Source: Billgrantia azerbaijanica
GTDB taxonomy: Bacteria > Pseudomonadota > Gammaproteobacteria > Pseudomonadales > Halomonadaceae
NCBI GenBank assembly: GCA_004551485.1
Contig: SBLD01000002.1
Location: forward strand, 248,001-312,000
Length of the DNA stretch: 64,000 bases
Direction of reading: 5' to 3'
This document shows positions 18,587 through 26,583 of this stretch, one piece after another (the stretch's first letter is position 1; every line of letters begins with the position of its first letter). A model generated the notes under the pieces. That model saw nothing but the letters and a program-made list of their open reading frames with translations, was not told the DNA's origin and made no database searches. A program made the position numbers and the translations under genes.

Positions 18587-19249
18587 ATGAGCAAGCAACT
18601 GATTCTGGCCCTCTCCAAGGGGCGTATCCTCGACGAGACGCTGCCGCTGCTGGCCGCTGCCGGCATCACGCCCAGCGAGGACCTGCGCAAGAGCCGCAAG
18701 CTGCTCTTCGATACCAACCTGGCGAACGTGAAGCTGGTGATCATCCGCGCCACCGACGTGCCCACCTACGTACAGCTGGGTGCCGCCGACCTGGGCGTGG
18801 CGGGCAAGGACGTGCTGCTCGAGCACGGCGCCGAGGGGCTCTACGAGCCGCTCGATCTCGAGATCGCCCGCTGCAAGCTGATGACCGCCGGCCCCGACGG
18901 CGCCGAACCCGCGCGGGCGCGGCGCCGGGTGGCCACCAAGTTCGTCAACGTGGCGCGGCGCTACTACGCCGAGCAGGGTATCCAGGCCGAGGTGATCAAG
19001 CTCTACGGTGCCATGGAGCTGGCGCCGCTGATGAACCTGGCCGACGAGATCGTCGACATCGTCGACACCGGCAATACGCTGCGCGCCAACGGCATGTCGC
19101 CGCGCGAGCTGATAGCGCCGATCAGCACGCGGCTGGTGGTCAACCAGGCGGCGATGACCATGAAGCACGCGCAGATCAAGCCGCTGCTCGAGCGGTTGGA
19201 CGAGGCGGTGCAGCGCCGTCGCGAGCACGACGCGCCCGTCACCGGTTGA
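18587..19249 (+). CDS. hisG: ATP phosphoribosyltransferase HisG, short form
   Basis: HisG condenses ATP with PRPP in the first step of histidine synthesis. The 220-residue protein is the short (HisGS) form. It ends after the catalytic domains with the PRPP-binding D-I-V-D-T-G-N-T-L segment and lacks the C-terminal histidine-sensing domain of the ~300-residue form. Short HisG normally needs the regulatory partner HisZ, which is not in this window. The start at 18587 ([14 protein letters not shown]) matches the family. Confidence 0.97.
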   Translation: MSKQLILALSKGRILDETLPLLAAAGITPSEDLRKSRKLLFDTNLANVKLVIIRATDVPTYVQLGAADLGVAGKDVLLEHGAEGLYEPLDLEIARCKLMTAGPDGAEPARARRRVATKFVNVARRYYAEQGIQAEVIKLYGAMELAPLMNLADEIVDIVDTGNTLRANGMSPRELIAPISTRLVVNQAAMTMKHAQIKPLLERLDEAVQRRREHDAPVTG

Positions 19250-19311
19250 GCCGCCTGCCCACCCGGAGGGGAGGCACTTCCGATTTTCCGCAAGCGAGGC
19301 TGGACAGCACC

Positions 19312-20637
19312 ATGAGCGAAACCCGTGTCGATACCTACCGCATCAACCGGCTGGCCACGGACCAGGACGACTTCGACGCCCGCCTGGAGACCCTGCTGGC
19401 CTGGGAGGGGGTGTCCAGCCGCGAGGTCCAGCAGCGCGTCGATGCGATCATCGAGGCGGTCAAGACGCGCGGCGATGCCGCGCTGATCGAGACCACCAAC
19501 CGCTTCGACCGGCTGTCGGCATCGAGCATGGCCGAGCTGACGCTGTCCGCCGAGCGCCTGGCCCAGGCCTTCGAGGGCCTTTCGGTGGAGCAGCGTGACG
19601 CCCTTGCGCATGCCGCCGAGCGCATCCGTGCCTACCACGAGCGCCAGAAGCCGGAATCCTGGCACTACACCGAGGCCGACGGCACCGTGCTCGGCCAGCA
19701 GGTCACGCCGCTGGACCGCGCCGGTATCTACGTGCCCGGCGGCAAGGCGGCCTATCCCTCCTCGGTGCTGATGAACGCCATTCCCGCCCACGTCGCCGGG
19801 GTGCGCGAGATCGTCATGGTGGTACCGACCCCCGACGGCGTGCTCAACGAGCTGGTGCTGGCGGCGGCGCACCTGGCCGGCGTGGACCGGGTGTTCACCT
19901 TGGGCGGCGCCCAGGCCGTGGCGGCGCTTGCCTACGGCACCGAGACGGTGCCGCGCGTCGACAAGATCGTGGGGCCCGGCAACATCTACGTGGCCACCGC
20001 CAAGCGTGCGGTGTTCGGCCAGGTGGGCATCGACATGATCGCTGGCCCCTCCGAGATCCTGGTGGTGTCCGACGGTGCCACCGACCCGGAGTGGCTGGCC
20101 ATGGACCTCTTCTCCCAGGCCGAGCACGACGAGGATGCCCAGGCCGTGCTGGTGAGCTGGGACGCCGCGCACCTGGCGGCGGTGGAGGCGGCCATCGAGC
20201 GGTTGCTGCCGACGCTCGAGCGCACCGACATCGTGCGCGAGTCGCTGTCGCGCCGCGGCGCGCTGATCCGTTGCCGCAACCGCGACGAGGCCGTGGCGCT
20301 GATCAATCGCATCGCCCCGGAGCACCTGGAGCTCTCCGTGGCCGACCCCGAGGCGTGGCTGCCCGAGGTTCGTCACGCCGGGGCCATCTTCATGGGCCGC
20401 TACACCGCCGAGGCGCTGGGCGACTACTGCGCCGGCCCCAACCACGTGCTGCCCACCTCGGGGACGGCGCGCTTCTCGTCGCCACTGGGGGTCTACGACT
20501 TCCAGAAGCGCTCCTCGCTCATCCACTGCTCGGCCGAGGGGGCCTCGACGCTCGGCCGGACCGCCTCGGTGCTGGCGCGCGGCGAATCGCTCACCGCCCA
20601 CGCCCGCTCGGCGGAGTTCCGGATCAAGAAGACATAG
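19312..20637 (+). CDS. hisD: Histidinol dehydrogenase HisD
   Basis: HisD oxidises L-histidinol to L-histidine in the last two steps of the pathway, using zinc and NAD+. The 441-residue protein has the family signature around [12 protein letters not shown] and the zinc/catalytic segments L-F-S-Q-A-E-H-D and R-I-A-P-E-H-L-E-L. The ATG at 19312 ([14 protein letters not shown]) is the family-like start. In Pseudomonas hisC usually follows; here a terminator-like hairpin and the convergent degS/algW gene follow instead. Confidence 0.97.
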   Translation: MSETRVDTYRINRLATDQDDFDARLETLLAWEGVSSREVQQRVDAIIEAVKTRGDAALIETTNRFDRLSASSMAELTLSAERLAQAFEGLSVEQRDALAHAAERIRAYHERQKPESWHYTEADGTVLGQQVTPLDRAGIYVPGGKAAYPSSVLMNAIPAHVAGVREIVMVVPTPDGVLNELVLAAAHLAGVDRVFTLGGAQAVAALAYGTETVPRVDKIVGPGNIYVATAKRAVFGQVGIDMIAGPSEILVVSDGATDPEWLAMDLFSQAEHDEDAQAVLVSWDAAHLAAVEAAIERLLPTLERTDIVRESLSRRGALIRCRNRDEAVALINRIAPEHLELSVADPEAWLPEVRHAGAIFMGRYTAEALGDYCAGPNHVLPTSGTARFSSPLGVYDFQKRSSLIHCSAEGASTLGRTASVLARGESLTAHARSAEFRIKKT

Positions 20638-20669
20638 GCCATGGCCGCGTGCGGTGATGCTGCGACGAC

Positions 20670-20695
20670 GAGGCCCTGCCGCTTGGCAGGGCCTC
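20670..20695. terminator. Bidirectional terminator-like hairpin between hisD and degS
   Basis: GAGGCCCTGCC (20670-20680) and GGCAGGGCCTC (20685-20695) form a perfect 11-bp stem with a GCTT loop between the convergent hisD and degS stops. There is no run of T on either side, so it may act in both directions with low efficiency or serve as a 3' mRNA stabiliser. Confidence 0.55.
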
Positions 20696-20719
20696 GCTGC
20701 CTTGGCCGGTGAGAGGGGG

Positions 20720-21943
20720 TCAGCGCTCGAGCTGGCGGCGCCGGGGCGTGGGGCGCTCGCCCACTTCCAGGGTCACGGAGTGGGTCTCGCCACCACGGAC
20801 CACGGTGAGCGGCAGCTCGGCGCCGGGTTCGATGGCGGCGATCTGGCCCATTGCCACCCGGGCGTCGAGGATGGGGCGTCCGTCCACTTCGAGCAGGACG
20901 TCGCCGGGACGCAGCCCGGCGCGTGCCGCAGGGCCCTGGGGCACCACCCCGGCGATGACCACGCCTTGCGGGGCGTTGAGGCCGAAGGAGGCGGCCAGCT
21001 CGGGGGTCATCTCCTGGGCCTCGATGCCCAGCCAGCCGCGGATCACCCGGCCCTGAGTCACCAAGTCGTCGAGGATGGTGCTGGCAAGCCGCGTGGGAAT
21101 GGCGAAGCCGACGCCCTGGGAGCCGCCCGAGCGGGAGAAGATGGCGGTGTTGATACCGATCAGGGCACCCTCGGCGTTGACCAGCGCGCCCCCCGAGTTG
21201 CCGGGGTTGATGGCCGCATCGGTCTGGATGAAGTCCTCATAGGCATTCAGCCCCAGGTGGCTGCGCCCGGTGGCGCTGACGATGCCCATGGTCACCGTCT
21301 GGCCGACCCCGAAGGGATTGCCGATGGCCAGCGCGACGTCGCCGATGGCGACCTCTTCGCTGTCCGATAGTTCGATCACCGGCAGATCGTCGAGATCGAT
21401 GCGCAGTACCGCCAGGTCGCTCTCCGGGTCGGTGCCGATCACCTCGGCCAGCGTCTCGCGGCCGTCGCGCAGCGCCACCTGGATCTCGTCGGCACCGTCG
21501 ATCACGTGGTGATTGGTCAGCACGTAGCCGTCGGCGCTGACGATGACGCCGGAACCGAGGCTGGAAAGCAGGCGCTGCTGGCTGGGCAGTTCATCGCCGA
21601 AGAACTGGCGGAAGAAGGGGTCGGACATCAGCGGGTGCGCCTCGCGCTCGACCACGCGCGAGGAGTAGACGTTGACCACGGCGGGGGCGGCCTGCTCGAC
21701 GGCGGCCGAATAGCTGACGGGACCCTGGTCGCGGGAGAGCGGTGCCGCCTGGCGGATTTCCGGCTCGGTGCGGGGGGGCGGTTCGCTCTTCGGGGTTGCG
21801 GAAGGGGTCAGGGTAGGCGGTGTCTCGATGATGGGCGGTGCCGCGGAGCGTCCCAGCAGCTGCGGAAAGGTGTTCAACAGCACGATGGCCAGCAGTACGC
21901 CGGTGACGACGGGCCAGACGTAGGGGGCGAAAGAACGACGCAT
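20720..21943 (-). CDS. degS: Periplasmic serine protease DegS/AlgW
   Basis: This protease senses misfolded outer-membrane proteins through its PDZ domain and starts cleavage of the anti-sigma factor RseA/MucA, releasing sigma-E/AlgU. The 407-residue protein has one N-terminal transmembrane segment (residues ~7-25) and a proline-rich linker. The trypsin-like domain follows, with L-T-N-H-H-V, S-D-L-A-V-L and G-N-S-G-G (catalytic His, Asp, Ser), and a single PDZ domain is at the C-terminus. The ATG at 21943 has AGGAAAG 7 bases upstream. One PDZ plus a membrane anchor favours DegS/AlgW over DegP/MucD. The neighbours (hisD, Nif3 gene) match the algW locus of Pseudomonas. Confidence 0.94.
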   Translation of the reverse strand: MRRSFAPYVWPVVTGVLLAIVLLNTFPQLLGRSAAPPIIETPPTLTPSATPKSEPPPRTEPEIRQAAPLSRDQGPVSYSAAVEQAAPAVVNVYSSRVVEREAHPLMSDPFFRQFFGDELPSQQRLLSSLGSGVIVSADGYVLTNHHVIDGADEIQVALRDGRETLAEVIGTDPESDLAVLRIDLDDLPVIELSDSEEVAIGDVALAIGNPFGVGQTVTMGIVSATGRSHLGLNAYEDFIQTDAAINPGNSGGALVNAEGALIGINTAIFSRSGGSQGVGFAIPTRLASTILDDLVTQGRVIRGWLGIEAQEMTPELAASFGLNAPQGVVIAGVVPQGPAARAGLRPGDVLLEVDGRPILDARVAMGQIAAIEPGAELPLTVVRGGETHSVTLEVGERPTPRRRQLER

Positions 21944-21991
21944 GCGGCGCTTTCCTGATCGGCGGGGCGCTCGACGAGGCCTCGCGCAGTC

Positions 21992-22020
21992 GTGACAATG
22001 GGACGTTGCACTGCAATAGT
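21992..22020 (+). promoter_or_regulatory. Candidate promoter of the Nif3-family gene
   Basis: GTGACA (21992-21997), a 17-base spacer and AATAGT (22015-22020) match sigma-70 elements in five and four of six positions. They lie 36 bases ahead of the start codon at 22057. The region is the divergent gap with degS. Confidence 0.4.
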
Positions 22021-22056
22021 GTACCACTGCCACCCATCTGCTGTCCGGAGGTCAGG

Positions 22057-22818
22057 ATGATTGCCCGAGACGACCTGGTCAGGGCCTGCGACGCCCTGCT
22101 CGATGCGCCGCGCTTCAAGGATTACACCCTCAACGGCCTGCAGGTGGCTGGGCGTGACCGGGTCGTGCGGGTGATGAGCGGCGTGACGGCGTGTCAGGCG
22201 CTGCTCGATGCGGCCGTGGCCTGGCAGGCGGACCTGCTGCTGGTGCACCACGGTTACTTCTGGAAGAACGAGCCGGTGGCCATTACCGGCATGAAGCGGC
22301 GTCGGCTGCAGACGCTGCTGGGCAACGACATCAGCCTGCTGGCCTACCATCTACCGCTGGACGCCCACGCCGAACTCGGCAACAACGCCGAGCTGGCCCG
22401 TCGCCTGGGGTTCGTCGTGGAGGGCTGTGCCGACGGCGAGCTGGGGGAGGGGCTGGTCTGGCTTGGCCGCCCGCCGTCACCGTGCGACGCCGCAGCGCTG
22501 GCGCGCCAGGTTGAGGCTGCCCTGGCGCGGGCGCCGCTGCTGATCGAGGCACCGGACGTGGGCGAGATTCGTCGCGTGGCCTGGTGTACCGGCGGCGCCC
22601 AGGACATGATCCTCCAGGCCCAGGCGGCCGGGGCCGATGCCTTCATCTCCGGCGAGATTTCCGAGCGTACCACCCACCTGGCTCGTGAGCTGGGCATCCA
22701 CTACCTGGCCGCCGGCCATCATGCCACCGAGCGTTACGGCGTCCAGGCGCTGGGCGAGTGGCTCGCTCGCGAGTTCGGCGTCGAGCATCGGTTTGTCGAT
22801 ATCGATAACCCCGCTTAG
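22057..22818 (+). CDS. Nif3-like dinuclear metal-binding protein (YbgI family)
   Basis: The 253-residue protein belongs to the Nif3/YbgI family, toroidal hexamers with a two-metal centre. Proposed roles include GTP cyclohydrolase I type 2-like or metal-chaperone functions, but the physiological substrate is unsettled. Likely metal ligands are visible in L-L-L-V-H-H-G-Y-F-W and A-Y-H-L-P-L-D-A-H near the first third and in A-A-G-H-H-A-T-E-R-Y-G near the end. The ATG at 22057 has GGAGGTCAGG directly upstream. The same gene lies next to algW in Pseudomonas. Its TAG stop abuts repeat copy B. Confidence 0.92.
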   Translation: MIARDDLVRACDALLDAPRFKDYTLNGLQVAGRDRVVRVMSGVTACQALLDAAVAWQADLLLVHHGYFWKNEPVAITGMKRRRLQTLLGNDISLLAYHLPLDAHAELGNNAELARRLGFVVEGCADGELGEGLVWLGRPPSPCDAAALARQVEAALARAPLLIEAPDVGEIRRVAWCTGGAQDMILQAQAAGADAFISGEISERTTHLARELGIHYLAAGHHATERYGVQALGEWLAREFGVEHRFVDIDNPA

Positions 22819-22823
22819 GCTTC

Positions 22824-22952
22824 GTACGAAAACTGGCTGCGCTCGCCCAAACGGCGTTAAAAATCAGCTCAAAGTACTCATTTACGGCTCGTAAACTCCG
22901 TCTTTTCGCCGATTTTTGCCTTGTCTGGCCTTCGCTCGCCGACTTTTCGTAC
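22824..22952 (-). repeat. Intergenic structured repeat, copy B
   Basis: This is related in reverse orientation to 5234-5352. Outer arms are GTACGAAAA (22824-22832)/TTTTCGTAC (22944-22952), inner arms AAAAATC (22859-22865)/GATTTTT (22911-22917), and the central hairpin is TTTACG (22881-22886)/CGTAAA (22890-22895). Distances from the inner arms to the central motif are identical in the two copies (10 and 19 bases). The paired bases differ in a compensatory way. It fills the gap between the convergent Nif3-family gene and zapG and is clearly more AT-rich than its surroundings. I recall similar extragenic elements from Halomonas and Pseudomonas genomes but cannot verify that here. Confidence 0.7.
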
Positions 22953-22976
22953 AAAACCTGGGAACGGGGCGGGGGA

Positions 22977-23429
22977 TCAGTAGCGCGGGGGCTGCGGCTC
23001 GGTCGCGCTCTCGCCGTTCGGCTTGAGGCCGTAGTCCTCGGAGAGGGTGCCGCCGCTGCCGTCGGCATAGTCGCGGGGCTCGGGAACCGGCGTTTCGGCC
23101 GTTTCGGGACTCGCGGCCGGGGTGAGCGCGAGGCTGCGGGGAACGGCGGGGGCGACCTCGCCGAGGGTGGCGGCGTCCTCCGCCAGGCGGTGCTCCAGGG
23201 CGCGCGCCTCGTGCTGGAGGCGGCCGACCAGGGTGCCGACCTGGGCGAAGTGTTCGGTGACGTGCTCGCGAAGCTGTGTCAGCTCCCGGTCGCGTTCGGC
23301 CAGCCGCTGGCGCAGCTGCTGACGCTGGCTGGCGCCGCCGCCGGCCAGGTGGTACCCCAGTGCACCCAGTCCGCCGCCGGCCACCAGGCAGACGATGGCC
23401 AGTATCCAGTTGATGTTGCCGTATTCCAC
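22977..23429 (-). CDS. zapG: Cell-division/envelope protein ZapG (YhcB, DUF1043)
   Basis: YhcB/ZapG is an inner-membrane protein linked to the divisome and to coordination of envelope synthesis. The 150-residue protein has one N-terminal transmembrane helix (residues ~8-28, I-L-A-I-V-C-L-V-A-G-G-G-L-G-A-L-G-Y). A coiled-coil follows (about 35-90, rich in Q, R, E, L), with a low-complexity Pro/Glu-rich tail. This order is typical of the family. It is divergent from zapE, an arrangement common to both genes in gammaproteobacteria. Confidence 0.9.
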   Translation of the reverse strand: MEYGNINWILAIVCLVAGGGLGALGYHLAGGGASQRQQLRQRLAERDRELTQLREHVTEHFAQVGTLVGRLQHEARALEHRLAEDAATLGEVAPAVPRSLALTPAASPETAETPVPEPRDYADGSGGTLSEDYGLKPNGESATEPQPPRY

Positions 23430-23567
23430 TTGCTTCTCCCTGATTGGTGTGCGCGACCGGGTGATGATTCGCCGGGCGAGCCGGCATTGGCGGGCCCATT
23501 ATAGAGGGCGCGGTGGTCGCGGGGTCAACGCGCCAGAGGTCTTCCTGTGCGTGACGGCGCGGATGCG

Positions 23568-23573
23568 TATAAT
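23568..23573 (+). promoter_or_regulatory. Consensus -10 element upstream of zapE
   Basis: A perfect TATAAT lies 46 bases before the zapE start, in the divergent zapG-zapE gap. No good -35 hexamer is found at 16-18 bases; TTCCTG at 23542-23547 is the nearest candidate with a 20-base spacer. Confidence 0.4.
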
Positions 23574-23619
23574 GGCGGGCTTCAACCCGAGCCCCATGAC
23601 CGTCGAGCCAGGAATACCC

Positions 23620-24789
23620 ATGCGCGACACCGAGACCGCCCGCCGCGGTGCCACACCGCTCGAACGCTACCGTGCCGACCTCGAGCGCGAGGACTTCCAG
23701 CACGACCCGGCCCAGGAGCGGGCCGTGGCGCATCTGCAGCGTCTCTACGACGACCTGGTGTCCGGCGGGACGCCCACGCCGCGCGTCGAGCGCGGCGGTC
23801 GGGGGCTCAAGTCGAAGGTGGCGAGCCTGTTCGGGCGGGCCGGCAGGGAGGCGCCGGAGCCGGCCATGCCGACGGTGTCCGGGCTCTACTTCTGGGGCGG
23901 AGTGGGGCGCGGCAAGACCTACCTGGTGGACACCTTCTACGAGGCGCTGCCCTTTCCCGACAAGATGCGCACCCACTTCCACCGCTTCATGCAGCGCGTG
24001 CACAACGAGCTCGACCACTACAAGGGCGAAAAGAATCCCCTCACCCTGGTGGCCGGCAAGTTCGCCGCCGAGGCACGGGTGATCTGCTTCGACGAGTTCT
24101 TCGTCAAGGACATCACCGATGCGATGATCCTCGCCAACCTGCTCGAAGCGCTGTTCTCGCGCGGCGTGGTGCTGGTGGCCACCTCCAACATCGTCCCGGA
24201 CGAGCTCTACAAGGACGGCCTGCAACGGGCGCGCTTCCTGCCGGCCATCGAGTTGCTCAAGCGCCACTGCGAAGTGGTCAACGTCGACTCGGGGATCGAC
24301 TACCGGCTGCGGGCGCTGGAGCGGGCCGAGATATTCCATGCGCCGCTCGATGCGGCCGCCGAGGCGGAGCTGGCACGCAGCTTCCGCGAGATCGCCAGGC
24401 ACGAGGGGGAGCGCGACGTGGCCCTCGAGATCAACCACCGCGTGCTCAAGGCGCGCCGCCTGCACGACGACGTCGTGTGGTTCGAGTTCCGTGAGCTGTG
24501 CGACGGGCCGCGTAGCCAGAACGACTACATCGAGCTGGCGCGCGAGTTCCACAGCGTGCTGATCTCCAACGTGACGCGCATGAGCGGCGCCACCGACGAC
24601 CAGGCACGGCGCTTCATCAACCTGGTCGACGAGTTCTACGACCGGGGCGTCAAGCTCCTGATGTCGGCCGAGGTGCCGGCCGAGCAGCTCTACGCCGACG
24701 GCCGCCTCGAGTTCGAGTTCCAGCGTACCCTCTCGCGGCTGCAGGAGATGCAGTCGCACGACTATCTGGCCCTGCCGCACAAGCCGTGA
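23620..24789 (+). CDS. zapE: Cell division AFG1-family ATPase ZapE
   Basis: ZapE is an AFG1-like ATPase that interacts with FtsZ and destabilises Z-rings. The 389-residue protein has Walker A G-G-V-G-R-G-K-T (residues 93-100), followed by the family hallmark H-F-H-R-F-M. Walker B is I-C-F-D-E-F-F-V, and there is a sensor region V-A-T-S-N. I chose ATG 23620 because CCAGGA lies 7 bases upstream; ATG 23596 would add 8 residues. About 30 residues between the N-terminal helix and the P-loop (K-S-K-V-A-S-L-F-G-R) form an insert seen in other gammaproteobacterial homologues. Confidence 0.95.
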   Translation: MRDTETARRGATPLERYRADLEREDFQHDPAQERAVAHLQRLYDDLVSGGTPTPRVERGGRGLKSKVASLFGRAGREAPEPAMPTVSGLYFWGGVGRGKTYLVDTFYEALPFPDKMRTHFHRFMQRVHNELDHYKGEKNPLTLVAGKFAAEARVICFDEFFVKDITDAMILANLLEALFSRGVVLVATSNIVPDELYKDGLQRARFLPAIELLKRHCEVVNVDSGIDYRLRALERAEIFHAPLDAAAEAELARSFREIARHEGERDVALEINHRVLKARRLHDDVVWFEFRELCDGPRSQNDYIELAREFHSVLISNVTRMSGATDDQARRFINLVDEFYDRGVKLLMSAEVPAEQLYADGRLEFEFQRTLSRLQEMQSHDYLALPHKP

Positions 24790-24795
24790 AGGGGC

Positions 24796-24824
24796 TTAAC
24801 CTGGGGCGGCGAGTCGTGTAGAAT
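24796..24824 (+). promoter_or_regulatory. Promoter for rplM-rpsI
   Basis: TTAACC (24796-24801), a 17-base spacer and TAGAAT (24819-24824) give a good sigma-70 match. They place the transcript start near 24831, leaving a leader of about 110 bases before rplM. The leader contains a GC-rich palindrome around CCGGCGGCGCCGG (24888-24903), which could matter for ribosomal-protein regulation, but no known leader motif is recognised. Confidence 0.55.
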
Positions 24825-24938
24825 ACCGCCTCGCTCGAACGTTGTCCGCGGGCGCGGGCAACCAAGAAGAATAGGGACGATCCCATGCCGGCGGCGCCGG
24901 CGGCAGGATCCAACACATCCAATGTGGTGCTTTCATCC

Positions 24939-25367
24939 ATGAAGACATTCACTGCCAAACCGCAGTCCGTGCAGCGCGACTGGTACGTCGTCGATGCCAC
25001 GGGCAAGACGCTGGGTCGCCTGGCCACCGAGATCGCGCGTCGTCTGCGCGGCAAGCACAAGCCCGAGTTCACCCCCCACGTCGACACCGGCGACTACATC
25101 GTCGTGATCAATGCCGAGAAGGTGCAGGTGACCGGCAACAAGGCCAAGGCCAAGAACTACTATCGCCACACCGGCTATCCGGGTGGTCTGCGCTCGATGA
25201 GCTTCGAGCAGATGATCGCTCATGCGCCCGAGCGCGTCATCGAGTCCGCCGTCAAGGGCATGCTGCCGAAGGGCCCCCTGGGTCGCGCCATGTATTCCAA
25301 GCTGAAGGTCTACGCCGGTGCCGAGCACCCGCACGCCGCCCAGCAGCCGCAAGAACTGAACATCTGA
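24939..25367 (+). CDS. rplM: 50S ribosomal protein L13
   Basis: L13 is an early-assembling 23S rRNA-binding protein of the large subunit. The 142-residue protein begins M-K-T-F-T-A-K-P and has the conserved [16 protein letters not shown] segment and the signature [14 protein letters not shown] near residues 105-120. The ATG at 24939 gives the standard length; an upstream frame extension from 24885 has no family resemblance. rpsI follows after 13 bases, the usual pair. Confidence 0.98.
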   Translation: MKTFTAKPQSVQRDWYVVDATGKTLGRLATEIARRLRGKHKPEFTPHVDTGDYIVVINAEKVQVTGNKAKAKNYYRHTGYPGGLRSMSFEQMIAHAPERVIESAVKGMLPKGPLGRAMYSKLKVYAGAEHPHAAQQPQELNI

Positions 25368-25380
25368 GGGGGTCATCGCC

Positions 25381-25770
25381 ATGACACAGCAGTATTACGG
25401 TACCGGGCGCCGCAAGACTTCCACCGCCCGCGTGTTCCTCAAGCCGGGCACCGGCAAGATCACCGTCAACAGCCGCGAGCTGGATCAGTACTTCGGTCGC
25501 GTGACCGGCCGCATGGTCGTGCGCCAGCCCCTGGAGCTGACCGAGACCCTGGGGCAGTTCGACGTCTACGTCACCGTCAAGGGCGGTGGCGGCTCTGCCC
25601 AGGCCGGGGCCATTCGTCACGGCATCACCCGTGCGCTGATCGAGTACAACGAGGAGTTCCGCAAGCCGCTGCGTGCCGCGGGCTACGTCACTCGCGACGC
25701 CCGTCAGGTCGAGCGCAAGAAAGTGGGTCTGCGCAAGGCGCGTCGTCGCCCGCAGTTCTCCAAGCGCTGA
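25381..25770 (+). CDS. rpsI: 30S ribosomal protein S9
   Basis: S9 is a small-subunit protein whose basic C-terminal tail reaches the P-site tRNA. The 129-residue protein has [14 protein letters not shown] near the start, the signature [15 protein letters not shown] and the terminal R-R-R-P-Q-F-S-K-R tail. A strong intrinsic terminator follows within 20 bases, so rplM-rpsI is a closed two-gene operon. Confidence 0.98.
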   Translation: MTQQYYGTGRRKTSTARVFLKPGTGKITVNSRELDQYFGRVTGRMVVRQPLELTETLGQFDVYVTVKGGGGSAQAGAIRHGITRALIEYNEEFRKPLRAAGYVTRDARQVERKKVGLRKARRRPQFSKR

Positions 25771-25787
25771 TACAGCACTTGCCGCGA

Positions 25788-25820
25788 CAAAAAAGCCCAG
25801 GGGTATCCCTGGGCTTTTTC
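25788..25820 (+). terminator. Intrinsic terminator after rpsI
   Basis: AAAAGCCCAGGG (25791-25802) pairs with CCCTGGGCTTTT (25807-25818) around a 4-base loop and is followed by a T-run through 25819. It is a textbook rho-independent terminator. Confidence 0.9.
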
Positions 25821-25874
25821 TTTGTAAACAGTGGTTTGCGGTTGAGATGCCACCATGGTCAAGCCGACTTCGTC

Positions 25875-25903
25875 TTGTGCATGGCGGCATGATTCCTTAC
25901 TAT
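25875..25903 (+). promoter_or_regulatory. Candidate promoter for petABC
   Basis: TTGTGC (25875-25880), a 17-base spacer and TACTAT (25898-25903) lie 80 bases before petA and after the rpsI terminator. The -10 matches five of six positions, and this is the only well-spaced candidate in the gap. Confidence 0.45.
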
Positions 25904-25983
25904 GTGGCGGATTTTTGCATCCGTGGTTGCGGGAGCCATTCCCGTGATGGATCAACGGGTAAGCTGATGGGAGAAACCATAAC

Positions 25984-26583
25984 ATGGCAGATAACGGCGT
26001 GAACAAAGGGCGGCGCCGTCTCCTCTTGGGTGCGACTACCGTGGTGGGCGCGGTGGGCGCAGTGGGAGTGGCGGTTCCCTTTGTGGCTTCCTGGCAGCCG
26101 AGTGCCAGGGCAAGAGCGGCGGGTGCCCCCGTCCAGGCGGATGTCTCCAAGCTCGATGTCGGGCAGCGCATGACCGTCGAGTGGCGCGGCAAGCCCGTCT
26201 GGATCATCAAGCGGACGCCGGAGATGATCGAGCGTACCCAGACCCTGGGCGCCGACCGTCTGGCGGATCCGCAATCCGAGGTACCGCAGCAGCCGACCTA
26301 CGTGACAGGGGAGTTGCGCTCCATCAAGCCTGAGATCGGCGTTTTGATCGGCATCTGCACCCACCTGGGCTGTTCTCCGCTCTACAAGCCGGAGCCCGAT
26401 GCCGAGGGCGTCGGGGTCGACAACTGGCCGGGTGGTTTCTTCTGTCCCTGCCATGGCTCCCGCTTCGACCTGGCGGGCCGGGTATTCCGCAACGTACCCG
26501 CCCCGACCAACCTCGAAGTGCCGCCTTACCGCTTCGAGAACGACGACATTATCATCGTCGGCGAAGATGAGGAGACTGCCTGA
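25984..26583 (+). CDS. petA: Ubiquinol-cytochrome c reductase Rieske iron-sulfur subunit
   Basis: The Rieske subunit takes electrons from ubiquinol in the bc1 complex. The 199-residue protein starts with a twin-arginine type N-terminus (N-K-G-R-R-R-L-L-L-G) and one transmembrane segment (about residues 14-36). Its periplasmic domain has both cluster-binding boxes, C-T-H-L-G-C (Cys125, His127, Cys130) and C-P-C-H-G-S (Cys154, Cys156, His157). The stop overlaps the petB start by one base. Tat-dependent insertion is expected from the RR motif. Confidence 0.97.
   Translation: MADNGVNKGRRRLLLGATTVVGAVGAVGVAVPFVASWQPSARARAAGAPVQADVSKLDVGQRMTVEWRGKPVWIIKRTPEMIERTQTLGADRLADPQSEVPQQPTYVTGELRSIKPEIGVLIGICTHLGCSPLYKPEPDAEGVGVDNWPGGFFCPCHGSRFDLAGRVFRNVPAPTNLEVPPYRFENDDIIIVGEDEETA

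Noticed and set aside
24840-24938. A known L13/S9 leader autoregulatory RNA before rplM
   Set aside because: The leader contains a GC-rich palindrome, but I could not match it to a described L13 leader structure, which I associate with Firmicutes. It is mentioned only in the promoter entry.
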